From the NCBI GenBank assembly GCA_001970955.1, contig MPUH01000060.1, positions 1 to 64,000 of the forward strand: DNA of 64,000 nt, written 5' to 3'. A program made the translations under genes and the position numbers. A model generated the notes under the pieces. The model saw only the letters and a list, made by a program, of their open reading frames with translations. It had not been told where the DNA came from and made no database searches. The stretch is from Stentor coeruleus. Its lineage: Eukaryota; Ciliophora; Heterotrichea; Heterotrichida; Stentoridae. Positions within the stretch are counted from its first letter, which is position 1. Every line of letters starts with the position of its first letter. Below are positions 19,538 to 29,438 of the stretch, piece by piece.

Positions 19538-21094
19538 ATAGCAAGCAGCTTGGCTTTAAATTATAGAAAAAGTTAAAAAATATATATTGAAAAGGCTCTG
19601 TCCATCTTGGATCAAACAAAAATGTCTGGTATTAGTTTTACTATTCAAAAATATTAATCATCTCACACTTTGCTTATAATCTACTGTTCTTTACTAACTA
19701 TTTTGAATTAATCATCCTCTTTTGACAAAATTTAGCAAACTAAGCTATATTTTTATGTAATTTTTTTTTAAAACAAATAATTATCTTAACAGGGAGTCGG
19801 CTGGGCTTTAGGTGATTAAAATTGGTACCGATCATAAAAATTATTAAAAATACCTAAAAAAACATAAAATATAAGTTCGCCAAGAAGATGTTTTAGATGC
19901 ACTTCACCCTAATTAGGCTAATAGCTTCAGAGGAAGAATTTTCCTGGTCTTTATATTAAAATTAAACAATCTTACTTTGATGCAGGAGCTTTACTTAAAA
20001 ATTTCGAAATTTTATCAATGTATTCTATGCCTATATAGTTTAGATAATCATATTTTTAAATCTAATACAAAAATAATAAAAATTATTTTTAGTATCATAT
20101 TCTCAATAAGCATCCAAATAATACTTCTAGCTTCTATGCAATCGTTAAAATCCTAGTGATTACTTTAGCAATATCCATATTTATAAGCCTTAAATTTTAA
20201 CCAAAAATATTGAATTTAATCACCTTTTATAAATTTGAAATGCTAAAGATTTTACATAAATTTTGGATGCTTTACTAAAGTCATATTTTATAAAGATGCT
20301 CTCTAAAATAATTCAAGATTCCCTTTTATTCTAATAACCAGATTAATTCCTTAGTGCATCAATAAATTTAAGCACTTATTTATCAAAGTTTTTAATCTAA
20401 ATTGTTATCATTTATAAAAAAGTGGTATTCTCTATTAGAACTATTAGTAATTATCATATTTTCCTCACTTTTATCAGCAATTTTCTAAAAATATAATTAT
20501 AAAATGTTTCTAAGCATAAATTCTTAAATTATATCTAAATCCAAATTTCAAAAAGAAACTTATTTTATCATAATTCTATCACCCACAAATTTCATAATCC
20601 ATTCAAAAAAAATAAAGCAAATCTCTATGCAAACCATTGTAAACAAAAAAACTACCTAATCATATATAAAACTTACAAAAAGAGAATAAAATTCATGAAG
20701 GAAAACACTTAATTCTAAATGACCTAAGCAAGATGAAGGGAAAGTTTTGGATTCATGCCAAAAGCTGAAAGAAAAATGATTCAGGGAAAACAGAAGAAGT
20801 TGGGTGTATGGCAATAAATTTTGATCTCATTCTCAAAAGATTATTCGAAATCTCCATTAGGCGAAAGCCAAAAAAATCCAAGCATCAGCTGTTTTCTAAG
20901 GCTGACGGATCGTGGAAACTTTGCAAATCCATAAACCTAAATTTATGGCTTAGAATTAGTCTAGAAACTTACAGTATTCTCTGCTGTTTATTATTCATCT
21001 ACTTTGGCATAATGATGGTCCCTAATCTATAATAGCACATAATTAATGCAATTTAAATCTTTTCATATCCTCTTTCCATTATTTTCATCCCATT
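19538..21094. other. Intergenic, mostly featureless
   Basis: AT-rich sequence between convergent genes. Apart from the weak small candidate at 20808-21032 and some faint coding-like debris near 19880-19960, nothing was recognised. Confidence 0.4.
20808..21032 (+). CDS. Possible small membrane protein, 74 aa
   Basis: Short ATG-initiated frame with a basic half (RRKPKKSKHQ) and one C-terminal hydrophobic helix (YSILCCLLFIYFGIMMV). The composition is plausible for a tail-anchored protein, but length and lack of any family match mean it may be chance. Confidence 0.25.
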   Translation: MAINFDLILKRLFEISIRRKPKKSKHQLFSKADGSWKLCKSINLNLWLRISLETYSILCCLLFIYFGIMMVPNL

Positions 21095-22169
21095 TTAGGC
21101 ATTATTATTAAAATTGTCTTCACTCATCATATTAGAAAAAGGATTTGTCTTACATACCGGACAGCTCGGCAAAGCAATGTTGTTATTAAACCAGTTTTCT
21201 ATACAACTGGCATGAAAAACGTGCTTACAAGGGGTCTTTCTCACTGCTACATCTTCAATAAAACTATATATTTTTTACTCTTCAAAACAAATAGAGCATA
21301 TTGAATCCCCTACTTCGATAAGATTTTTTGAATATTTAAACATGGGGATAAGTAAGTTTATGTTATCTTCAGATATTATAACAAAGGAATTATTAGGCAG
21401 AATTTGATAAATCCTATGCCGATTTGGTGTTCGGCTACGATATTTCCAGATTTTAGTGCATTTGAAAAAAAATATTATGCAGCAGGTACAACATAGAAAT
21501 AATATGACTGATACTGTCACAATGGCCACAATTGTTTCTAAGGATAAAGATGAAGATTTTGATCGAACTTCCCATGATATAATGATTCCTGAGTAATTTG
21601 ACAAGATTGTGCCTGATGAGTAATATATCGAAATGAGGTTATTATGTAGGGTCACTTTTGATTCCCAGTTTCTTAAGATATTTTTACCTTTGTAAACTGT
21701 GAAGTCATTTACTGTTTCGGGAAGTGTGTAAGATAAGACTTTAAGGTAGCCTTTTGCCTGTGTTTGGCATTACGGTTTGAGGATTTGTTATAGTTAGGTC
21801 GACAAAATTCTCAGAGGAATACGGGATATACTGGCGAAGGTCTAGCACCCACATGCAAAGGGTCTTTTGCGGGAATGGGTAGCTAATATTAATACTTCCT
21901 TTACTCAACAAGTAGTTCTTATCCCCACAAACCTCAAATCCTACAAAGCACTTCCCAGAGCTCACAAGCACATCTTCACATTGTTTTTTCTTACTACCCT
22001 CTAAGCACTTAGTACAATTATTATCACAAATCATCCTATCATCCTTACAAACACTTTCTTCACACATATTCCTACATATTCCTTACTCAACCCATAACTC
22101 TTCTCCCATAACGCACTTAACACATTCATCACAAGCTCTACTAACCCAAAAGCATAGTATAAATATCAT
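21095..22169 (-). CDS. Secreted/transmembrane RING-H2 protein, 342 aa, three micro-introns
   Basis: Reconstructed by removing introns at 22072-22086 (15 nt), 21758-21773 (16 nt) and 21264-21278 (15 nt), which restores one frame from ATG (22169) to TAA (21095). Order: a signal peptide (MIFILCFWVSRA); a Cys-rich lumenal segment with many C-x2-4-C spacings; a beta-rich region that may be CUB-like; a membrane helix near residues 230-255 (IVAIVTVSVILFLCC); and a C-terminal RING-H2 with CSICFEE, CKHVFHASCIENW and CPVC, giving all eight zinc ligands. This is the layout of membrane-anchored E3 ubiquitin ligases such as the PA-TM-RING proteins, though the ectodomain is different. It should act at endomembranes or the plasma membrane. 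Confidence 0.88.
21264..21278 (-). other. 15-nt intron in the RING gene
   Basis: Reads GTAAAAAATATATAG on the coding strand. It holds an in-frame TAA and sits just after the first two RING cysteines. Removing it joins CSICFEE to the rest of the RING-H2. Confidence 0.92.
21758..21773 (-). other. 16-nt intron in the RING gene
   Basis: Reads GTAATGCCAAACACAG on the coding strand. It changes frame; excision links NPQT to AKGYLKVLSYTLPE and the downstream membrane part. Confidence 0.85.
22072..22086 (-). other. 15-nt intron in the RING gene
   Basis: Reads GTAAGGAATATGTAG on the coding strand. Removal links the signal-peptide exon (ending ELWVE) to NMCEESVC. Confidence 0.88.
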
Positions 22170-22194
22170 ATTATCAAAACTAATCAATTACTAT

Positions 22195-22797
22195 CTATTG
22201 AAAACCTGCAAAATAATTGGTCCAATTAGCTGCTGTGGTAAAATCTGTAGCCCCAGGTATCCAAACTCCATTAAGTATATACTGAGGAGTACCAGTTATA
22301 AGCCTAGAAGTGGCATATTTCCATGAAACTCTAGAGCTCCAATTTAAATCACTATCAGAAAGTGAATTAAGGATTTCATTAAAAGCTACACCTGTTCCTT
22401 GAGAAGCATAAAGGGCGATTTTATTCTGAGCTGTAGGGAAGTCCCAGTTTTTACCATTTTTCAATATGTAGTCTTGTTTTTGGAACATGTAAGTGAGAAA
22501 GTCGATGAATTTAGTTGGGTATTTAAGTTGAATATACCTTCCAGCTTGAGCGACTACAAATGAGAATAAATGATATGGAAGAGGATAGATGTGGATGTTT
22601 AAGCCTAGCCAGTCTTGATTATCATTGAAGAACTCCATTAGACCAGGATATGCACTTGCTGAGTCTACACACAAGTGGTCGTAAAAGACATCAAGGGTGA
22701 AATTCGACATCATGGGACCAAGGAAATACCCATCTTTAGGACTTGGGATTGGAGTAAGTTGCTGAGCAGAGCATAGTGCAAGTAAGAGTACAAACAT
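22195..22797 (-). CDS. Secreted DsbA-like thioredoxin-fold protein, 200 aa
   Basis: The N-terminus MFVLLLALCSAQQ is a signal peptide. The mature protein follows the DsbA/thioredoxin_4 plan: an early beta strand TLDVFYDHLCVDS, an inserted helical region (about 60-150), and TGTPQYILNGVWIPG near the end with the expected cis-Pro (TP). The active-site position has C43-V-D-S46, so CXXC has become CXXS and C43 is the only cysteine of the mature chain. It cannot form the usual redox disulfide and may be a monothiol isomerase or a binding protein. It lies 25 nt from the RING gene on the same strand. Confidence 0.8.
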   Translation of the reverse strand: MFVLLLALCSAQQLTPIPSPKDGYFLGPMMSNFTLDVFYDHLCVDSASAYPGLMEFFNDNQDWLGLNIHIYPLPYHLFSFVVAQAGRYIQLKYPTKFIDFLTYMFQKQDYILKNGKNWDFPTAQNKIALYASQGTGVAFNEILNSLSDSDLNWSSRVSWKYATSRLITGTPQYILNGVWIPGATDFTTAANWTNYFAGFQ

Positions 22798-22979
22798 TAT
22801 ATTTGATTCACCATTTTTGTTGAAGTGGAGTAGATTCGACAGAGGCTTAGGGTGTTTTTAGAAAATAAGTTTGGTTAGGAGGAGATTTTTTGTGGTATGA
22901 ACTTTAGGGATTAGAAGATGATATATAATATTGATTGTATAATATATGTAGTATGTAAATTAGGACTATTAGTTTTGAA

Positions 22980-23843
22980 CTACTTAGATAATGAGAAGTT
23001 CCATGATTTAACAAGATTTGTCATAAGCATGGCTACAGTCATTGGGCCAACCCCACCTGGCACTGGAGTGAAAAAGCTCGATACTTCAGCAACATCAGAA
23101 TGAACATCTCCAACAAGTTTCCCATTATATTCATTTATTCCAATATCAACAACAATAGCCCCAGGCTTAACCATATTTCTCTTAATAAACTCTGGTTTCC
23201 CAACAGCAACTGCTAGAATATCAGCTTGCTTAGTAAACAAACTAACATCATTTGTGTATTTATGGCATATGGTCACTGTAGCATTTTGCTTTTGTAATAA
23301 AAGGGCTAAAGGTGTTCCAGCAAGATTACTTCGGCCAATGACTACTGCATGCTTGCCTTGTATTTGTATGTTGTTACGTTTGAGAATTTCAATACAGCCA
23401 AGTGGGGTGCATGGGTAGTATAAAGGTTCAAGGCCACGTAAAGCAACTTTTCCAATATTCATAGAATGCAGACCATCTACATCTTTTGTAACATCAATAC
23501 AGTCCATTACTTGTTGGGTGTCAATTCCATCAGCTAGAGGTAATTGTATTAATATACCTGATAAAGTTTTATCTTGATTGAGTTCATTTATTTGTGCCAT
23601 CACTTCTTGGACTGGAGCATTTTCTTTGAACTGATAACCCTTAGCTTGGATTCCTAGGAAATCGCATGCTCTATGCTTAATACCTAGATATGTCAGCACT
23701 GATTTGTTGGTACCCATGTAGACATAAGCTAGTTTTGGCACTGAAGTAACAGATTTTATAGCTTGTGTGTGTAAAATCTCTTGCTTCAGTTCTTGTAATA
23801 TGACTTTTGAAAGGGCCCTACCATCAAATATTTTGCTAGACAT
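22980..23843 (-). CDS. folD: Methylenetetrahydrofolate dehydrogenase/cyclohydrolase, 287 aa
   Basis: Bifunctional one-carbon folate enzyme converting 5,10-methylene-THF to 10-formyl-THF with NAD(P). Length matches stand-alone FolD/MTHFD2-type enzymes. The active-site residues Tyr52, Lys56 and Gln100 fall at the same numbers as in human MTHFD1. The KDVDGLHSMNIG block has the conserved Asp123. The Rossmann nucleotide site is VVIGRSNLAGTPLALLL, followed by the C-terminal PVPGGVGPMTVAML signature. There is no synthetase domain and no clear organelle presequence, so a cytosolic location is likely. Confidence 0.96.
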   Translation of the reverse strand: MSSKIFDGRALSKVILQELKQEILHTQAIKSVTSVPKLAYVYMGTNKSVLTYLGIKHRACDFLGIQAKGYQFKENAPVQEVMAQINELNQDKTLSGILIQLPLADGIDTQQVMDCIDVTKDVDGLHSMNIGKVALRGLEPLYYPCTPLGCIEILKRNNIQIQGKHAVVIGRSNLAGTPLALLLQKQNATVTICHKYTNDVSLFTKQADILAVAVGKPEFIKRNMVKPGAIVVDIGINEYNGKLVGDVHSDVAEVSSFFTPVPGGVGPMTVAMLMTNLVKSWNFSLSK

Positions 23844-24302
23844 TACTAAGTCTAAATATAAAAGAAATATTTATGACTAATTTTATAAAGCTTAGGGTTT
23901 ACTATATGATCTGAAGGATATTATCATAATAAATATCTTGCAAATCAAAATAAAGTAGCAGTTTTTCAAAATAATCTGAAACTTGTCTTATTTATTATAT
24001 AATAAAAACCTTAAAAAATTATAATATCAAATTCCCTAAGTAAAACTCCAGCATTTCATCTTGAAATTCACACTTTTATACACAAATAATATAGTTAATC
24101 CTTAAATTATTGAATACTTATCAATCTTTTATATCAAATTATCATAAGTTATTCCAATTATATGCTCAATTGTGTCTGGTTAATTTCATATAAGAAAATC
24201 TAAACCCTTATAATTACCATAAGCATCTCTTTTATTTCCCCTAGGCTGTGCCTAAGTCTATGCAAAAAACTCCAGAGTTTTTAAAAATGGGATTGGTTTA
24301 TA
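23844..24302. other. Divergent intergenic region
   Basis: Shared upstream region of two divergent genes (folD and the EF-hand gene). AT-rich; no specific control element could be identified. Confidence 0.45.
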
Positions 24303-26252
24303 ATGCTTAGTATAGAGACTGAGAGCAAACTTGCAGAAATATTTTTGCGAATAAGTCACTCGGAGCGTTCTGTTGAAGAATGCCGTCACTATCTAAGTAG
24401 CAACTCAGATTTCGACCCTTATAGCACTTTTAGAGGAGTGGATCATCTTGGGATTGGATCCTTTTCAAGCACAGAAATGCTAGCCCTTCTAGATAAACAC
24501 CGTTTTTTCAGTAGTACAGATGAAGCTTATTTATCAATAAAACAATACGATAGTAACCAAGATGGTCGTTTAAGTATTGATGAATTCTTCTCATTAGTCC
24601 TTCCAAGCACAAATCCTGTATTAAAAAGCATAGCAATGTCTCGTCGCGGATATTTCACCCAAGAAGTAGAGCTTTTATTTATCCGACTTATTCAATCTGA
24701 AATCTCCTTCCACCGTAATATAGAAAATGCAAGAAGAGCCCTAATTCTCCGTCATGATTTCACAATCCCAGAATGCTTTAGAACAATAGACATAAGAAAC
24801 TTTGGGTTTATTGATCGTCTTTCTTTACAAGCTTTTCTCCGTAGACATAGAAATGTTAATGAAGAAGATATTGATGCAATATTTAGACGTTTAGATAACG
24901 ATGGCGATGATACTATAAACTATCAAGAGTTTACTGAAGCTGTAATGCCATCACAAGCAAGTGAATTTAGAAGCTTTAGAAGGACTTCAGCTTTAGATAG
25001 CTATGCACAGACAGATAGATCGTATCAAGACACTTCTTCTCAAAGATCATATAGAAAATCATCACCATTGAGGAATCCAAATTTAAAAGAGTCGATGAGT
25101 TCGAGCTCTCTTAGAAAATCTTTTGCAAGTAGTTCTCCTTCAAGATATACTTTATCTGCAAAGCCAAGTTATAGCAGTTTAAGGTCTACAGATCAATCTA
25201 TAAGAAAGTCAAGCCCGTTAAGATCTAGTCCATTACGAAGTTCTAGAGGACCTGGATCTTATCATGACTCAGCATATAAAACTTCATCTCCACTTAGAGC
25301 TACTAATCTAAGTAACAGAGGTGATACAGCTTATAAAACCTCATCTCCGCTTAGAGCTACTAATCTTAGTATCACCAATAGAAGCTTCCATCCTAATCTT
25401 GACTTAACTTCAAGTAATCTTAATGATACTCAAGGCTCATTAAGAAGATCTTCACCTAGTAGAAGGTCTTCACCTTTAAGAAAATCAGTAACTGATCGTA
25501 GCAATTTTAATGAATCAAGAGCTCAGAATTCATCAAGAAGTAAAATATTAGGAAATACTTCTTCGATGGAAGAGAAAGAACTTGTTAATTGGTTTCAGGA
25601 AGAGATTAAGATTACTAGAGATGTGGAGAGGAAGAAAAATGAACTTGCACTTAAGCATGATTTTAACCTTACGGATGCTTTTAGAATGTTTGATCCTCAC
25701 GACTATGGTTCAATAGCAATCACTGATTTTGAAGACACATTCCGTTTCTTATCTTTCAATGCCCCAAGAGATGAATTATACCTTCTTATCAAACACTTCT
25801 CTCAATTACAAAACAACCGGCTTACTTTCTCTGATTTCACTGAGATCCTTCTGCCAAAGCAACAAGAATATGCTCGTATCCTAAGAAACCGTTTATCATC
25901 AGAATCTAGCGCTTTCGATCGACTTCGAGTATTTTCACGTGAAACTATCGAACTTTTCCTGTCAACCTTTAGACTAATTCTCGATTCTGAATCCTTAGCT
26001 GAACGTGTAAGACAAAGACTTAGCCGAGAACCAAACTTTAACCTTCATCAAGCATTTATGATCGTAGATAAAGATCGTAATGGGTTTATAACAATAGATG
26101 AGTTCCAAAGCATTCTACAAAGCCATGGGATTTTCGCAACAAGCAAAGATTTACAGAACCTTCTTCATAAATACGATAAAAACCATGATGGGAAAGTCAG
26201 CTATAGTGAGTTTGTTGAAGAAGTGACCCCAAAATCTCCAAGAAGATATTAG
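24303..26252 (+). CDS. EF-hand protein with serine/arginine-rich linker, 649 aa
   Basis: Calcium-binding protein with four good EF loops: D83-E94, D198-E209, D589-E600 and D625-E636. All have Asp/Asn at the chelating positions and Glu at 12. A degenerate pair lies near 460-515. The EF blocks are separated by a disordered Ser/Arg-rich linker (about 220-420) with many SSPLR units, likely phosphorylation sites, and a near-duplicate of YKTSSPLRATNLS. Each EF block has the same plan (helical repeat, 'HDF', 'AF..D/DI', loop), suggesting internal duplication. Such proteins are common in ciliate cortex and contractile systems, so I infer a Ca2+-responsive cytoskeletal role. The next gene begins 41 nt downstream. 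Confidence 0.88.
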   Translation: MLSIETESKLAEIFLRISHSERSVEECRHYLSSNSDFDPYSTFRGVDHLGIGSFSSTEMLALLDKHRFFSSTDEAYLSIKQYDSNQDGRLSIDEFFSLVLPSTNPVLKSIAMSRRGYFTQEVELLFIRLIQSEISFHRNIENARRALILRHDFTIPECFRTIDIRNFGFIDRLSLQAFLRRHRNVNEEDIDAIFRRLDNDGDDTINYQEFTEAVMPSQASEFRSFRRTSALDSYAQTDRSYQDTSSQRSYRKSSPLRNPNLKESMSSSSLRKSFASSSPSRYTLSAKPSYSSLRSTDQSIRKSSPLRSSPLRSSRGPGSYHDSAYKTSSPLRATNLSNRGDTAYKTSSPLRATNLSITNRSFHPNLDLTSSNLNDTQGSLRRSSPSRRSSPLRKSVTDRSNFNESRAQNSSRSKILGNTSSMEEKELVNWFQEEIKITRDVERKKNELALKHDFNLTDAFRMFDPHDYGSIAITDFEDTFRFLSFNAPRDELYLLIKHFSQLQNNRLTFSDFTEILLPKQQEYARILRNRLSSESSAFDRLRVFSRETIELFLSTFRLILDSESLAERVRQRLSREPNFNLHQAFMIVDKDRNGFITIDEFQSILQSHGIFATSKDLQNLLHKYDKNHDGKVSYSEFVEEVTPKSPRRY

Positions 26253-26293
26253 ATAGTTTTCATATAATATTAGATTTACTATAATATTTTGCC

Positions 26294-28825
26294 ATGAGTA
26301 ACCCGAATTTTAATAAACTGTCACGTGATGAACGCTGGGAAGCTAGGAAAAGAGCTAAATTTAGTAATGAGAACTCGTTTGAGAATCCTGCAGGCAATAG
26401 TGGACCTGTGAAAAACCCCCCGGCTATTAATTTCGAACCTGCCCCGGTGGAAAACTTTAGAAATATTCCAGAAACTGCTTTGAACCCTATAAGCGCTGGG
26501 TATTCCCAACAGGTTATAAATGATCCAGGTAATGGGAATATGAATATGATACCTATAAATCAACCTAATCCTACTTTGTCTCCAAAGCAGAGTTTGGATA
26601 ATAAAAGGTTTATACAGCAACAGGAAAATCCTGTGATTAGAGGAAGGACACCACCTAGTAATAGTTTTTTTGTCAACCCAGTTAGTGATGCCGAGTTAAA
26701 AAGGATAAAAATGCAGGAGGAATATAAGAATTTTGTACAGCAAGATATGAATAGGAAAAAAGAAGAAGTGTATGAACAGCAACCTGCTAATTATAATAGA
26801 GGAAGAGGATTAAGTGAACAACAACAATATGAAGAAGAAAAAAAGCGACAATACAATCAAGAACTTAAAAGGCAGATAGAAGAGAGAGAAGCTAATAAAA
26901 GAAACATCAGGCAGCAAGATCGAGCTGAAGAGTATTTTCCTTTTGGTAGACCAGGTGCTGGTGCTCCTTTCAGAGACCAATCAGGAAAAATAATTGCAGC
27001 AAGGCCACCAAAGTTTAACGAAAATGATCCAAACTTCAATAAACCTGGAGCTAGGATCAATCAACCAGTAAAGGCGAATATGGACTACTTTGAAAACTAT
27101 CCGCCAGCTTATAACAATCCTGGATATGCTCAGCCTTCCTACAACCCTCCAAGTTATAATCCATCAGGTCAATTTGCCCCACCTACTAATCCTTACCAGC
27201 AGGCTTCATACAATAATTATCCACCTAATGCAGCACCACCTCAACAATATCCTCCTTACCAAGATCGTAATCCTCCTCCTTATCAAGATCGTAATCCTCC
27301 TTCATATCAAGATCGTAACCCTCCTCCTTATCAAGATCGTAACCCTCCTCCTTATCAAGATCGTAACCCTCCTCCTAGAAACCCTCAGTTTGTAGAACCA
27401 CCAATAACCTATTCAGGACAAACTAACTTTTCCCCTCAACCTCCTCTTCTACAAGAGGATCGTTTTCCAGCTGAACTTGATAAAGGCGTAGATCTTAAAA
27501 AATTAGAGCTCCAAAGGGCGCTACAAATTCAAATTGAAGAGAAAAAAAGGCAAAAAGAAGAGGAAAAAAGGAGAAAAATCCTTGAAGAAAAATTTGAAGA
27601 AGATAGACTAGCACGAGAAAGGCAGCAGCTCCAAGAAGAATTCATAAAAGAAGCTGAAAAGAAAAAAAAGCAAATAAACGACCTACAATCATTTAACGCT
27701 AATAAAATCACCGGAGCCAACAACGTTCTTGTAGTTGAGCCTCAAAGAAAGGGTCGCCGGCCTCGTACGCCAATTGATTTCCCTCCACCTGAGCCACCAA
27801 AACCTATGGTTGAAGAGTCTAAAAGACGTGGACAGAGCGCTCTAACCCGAAGTCCTCAACAAAGTGTATATCCTGGAGGACAAAATGTATATCCTCCACA
27901 AGGATCTGATATATACAATCCACAAGGATCAAATGGATATCCTCCACAGGAATCAAATATTTACTCACAACAAGTATCAAAGCCAAATGAAATTCCAGAA
28001 GATTTTATATCATATCTAAATTCAGCAGTTGATAGAAAACTTAATGTATTAAAATCTGAGTTTAAGGTGCAGGATTTAAGACAACAGGAGGAAATAACGA
28101 AGCTAAGGCAGAAAAACCAAGCTAATAGCGAGATGAACTTTGAAGCCCAGAGGGAAATTGAAAGGCTTAAGGATGAGTTGAGAAGGAAACAAATGGATGA
28201 AGATATTAGACATAGGGAATTAGCTATGGCTATGGCTAATACAAAGAGCGTTATACCGCAGAATACAAGGCTGCCACCTTATGAGCCTAGACCCTTAAAT
28301 CTTCCAAGAGGAAATATAGATGATGCATCTTTGTCTTTAGATTTTGCTCAAAGGAGTTTGGTGTCTGAGAGTAAGTTTATACCTTTACCTAATATCCAAG
28401 AGCCTTTTCCTATTAAACCGGCTAGTCCCAAAGAGAAGAAAGCACTGCATCTTGATACCCTTTTCCCAAGCCTTCCAGAACCTTCTTCAAACTACGATAC
28501 CGTCCGAAGTTCAAGTTCAAGCATTGGTATCGACAACATTCTAAAAAGAAACGAAGAAAGGCTCAAAGCTCTTGACAAAATCAACCCAGACGCTCAAGAC
28601 GAGCTCAATAAACTAGATGAAATCCTATTCAAATTCTCTGAAGCTGATAAGAAAAATGAGACTGATGATCTATATTCTAAACCTGTTGAACAATGGAAGA
28701 CACCTGCTCCATTACTAATCAACAAAGGAGACTATTTACCAAGTATAAAAGAATTAGAAGGAGATGATACATACAAAGGTGGTGAAGCATATTTTGGAGG
28801 GGATAGTTTGAGAAGTTTAGGTTAA
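26294..28825 (+). CDS. Proline-rich coiled-coil protein, possibly CSPP1-like, 843 aa
   Basis: Largely disordered protein with charged helices. Residues about 175-215 form a helix (YNQELKRQIEEREANKR) followed by FPFGRPGAGAPFRDQSG. That arrangement resembles the repeated helix plus PFG.PG.GAP motif I associate with CSPP1-type centrosome/ciliary axoneme proteins. A Pro/Tyr-rich zone follows (about 265-370) with five copies of YQDRNPPP. Then comes a strong coiled coil (about 400-465), a second one (about 590-650), and a C-terminal Ser-rich tail. No enzyme domain. Function inferred as a microtubule- or basal-body-associated scaffold with low to moderate certainty. Confidence 0.8.
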   Translation: MSNPNFNKLSRDERWEARKRAKFSNENSFENPAGNSGPVKNPPAINFEPAPVENFRNIPETALNPISAGYSQQVINDPGNGNMNMIPINQPNPTLSPKQSLDNKRFIQQQENPVIRGRTPPSNSFFVNPVSDAELKRIKMQEEYKNFVQQDMNRKKEEVYEQQPANYNRGRGLSEQQQYEEEKKRQYNQELKRQIEEREANKRNIRQQDRAEEYFPFGRPGAGAPFRDQSGKIIAARPPKFNENDPNFNKPGARINQPVKANMDYFENYPPAYNNPGYAQPSYNPPSYNPSGQFAPPTNPYQQASYNNYPPNAAPPQQYPPYQDRNPPPYQDRNPPSYQDRNPPPYQDRNPPPYQDRNPPPRNPQFVEPPITYSGQTNFSPQPPLLQEDRFPAELDKGVDLKKLELQRALQIQIEEKKRQKEEEKRRKILEEKFEEDRLARERQQLQEEFIKEAEKKKKQINDLQSFNANKITGANNVLVVEPQRKGRRPRTPIDFPPPEPPKPMVEESKRRGQSALTRSPQQSVYPGGQNVYPPQGSDIYNPQGSNGYPPQESNIYSQQVSKPNEIPEDFISYLNSAVDRKLNVLKSEFKVQDLRQQEEITKLRQKNQANSEMNFEAQREIERLKDELRRKQMDEDIRHRELAMAMANTKSVIPQNTRLPPYEPRPLNLPRGNIDDASLSLDFAQRSLVSESKFIPLPNIQEPFPIKPASPKEKKALHLDTLFPSLPEPSSNYDTVRSSSSSIGIDNILKRNEERLKALDKINPDAQDELNKLDEILFKFSEADKKNETDDLYSKPVEQWKTPAPLLINKGDYLPSIKELEGDDTYKGGEAYFGGDSLRSLG
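27257..27376 (+). repeat. Five tandem 24-bp units inside a gene
   Basis: Five consecutive 24-nt units each encode YQDRNPPP (one has S for the second-last P). Units differ only at synonymous or single positions, so the expansion is recent. Copy number may vary between cells or strains. Confidence 0.9.
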
Positions 28826-29438
28826 TTTTCAAGTATAAATTAGGATAATGAAGTTCGAAATTAATGATTTTCACCATAAAAAAAATTATGCATAAACGAA
28901 AAAGCTAGAATTCCATATCAGAAAAGCATGAATTTTATATTTACGTTTTATAAGTAAGCAAGGGAAAATAAGGTTCTTTATGAGAAAAAATGCTCCGACC
29001 TTGTTTTTATAAAAATTTAGCATCTGTATTTATAAAATAAGTAAGTATGAGTTTTATAATAGACAGTATTTTAGTTTCTATAAGTTTTATAATAGACAGT
29101 ATTTTAGTTTCTATAAGTTTTATAATAGACAATATTTTATATATTGTTTATATAAAATGCACTTAATTTTGATTTTTTGATTTGCTATATAAGGTATTTA
29201 TAATAGTCTCTCATAGCCTTTAATATTCTAATAATTAATCAATGCATACATAGAATAGCTTTTTCAATAATCACAAAGGCATTTAAGCCGTGCCTAGTCT
29301 ATAAATTTAGCTTTTGTTCATGACTTTAATCTTGAATCACGTTCTAGAATTATTTAAAGTAAATTTAATTAAATAGTTATACTAAACTCGAATATTTGTT
29401 CGCCTACCATAAAACTCTATTATGATGAATTATAAAAT
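28826..29438. other. Intergenic with a short tandem repeat
   Basis: Non-coding, AT-rich. Its only clear structure is the 33-bp repeat at 29050-29142. Confidence 0.5.
29050..29142. repeat. 33-bp tandem repeat, about 2.8 copies
   Basis: The unit begins AGTTTTATAATAGACAGTAT and is repeated almost perfectly; the last copy is partial and has one change. It is intergenic, with no spacer/repeat structure, so not a CRISPR array. Confidence 0.9.

Noticed and set aside
27090-27395. Leu/Ile-rich 101-codon frame
   Set aside because: Second reading frame of the YQDRNPPP repeat gene; its repeats are a by-product.
29050-29142. CRISPR-like array
   Set aside because: Directly abutting tandem units without spacers, in a eukaryotic genome.
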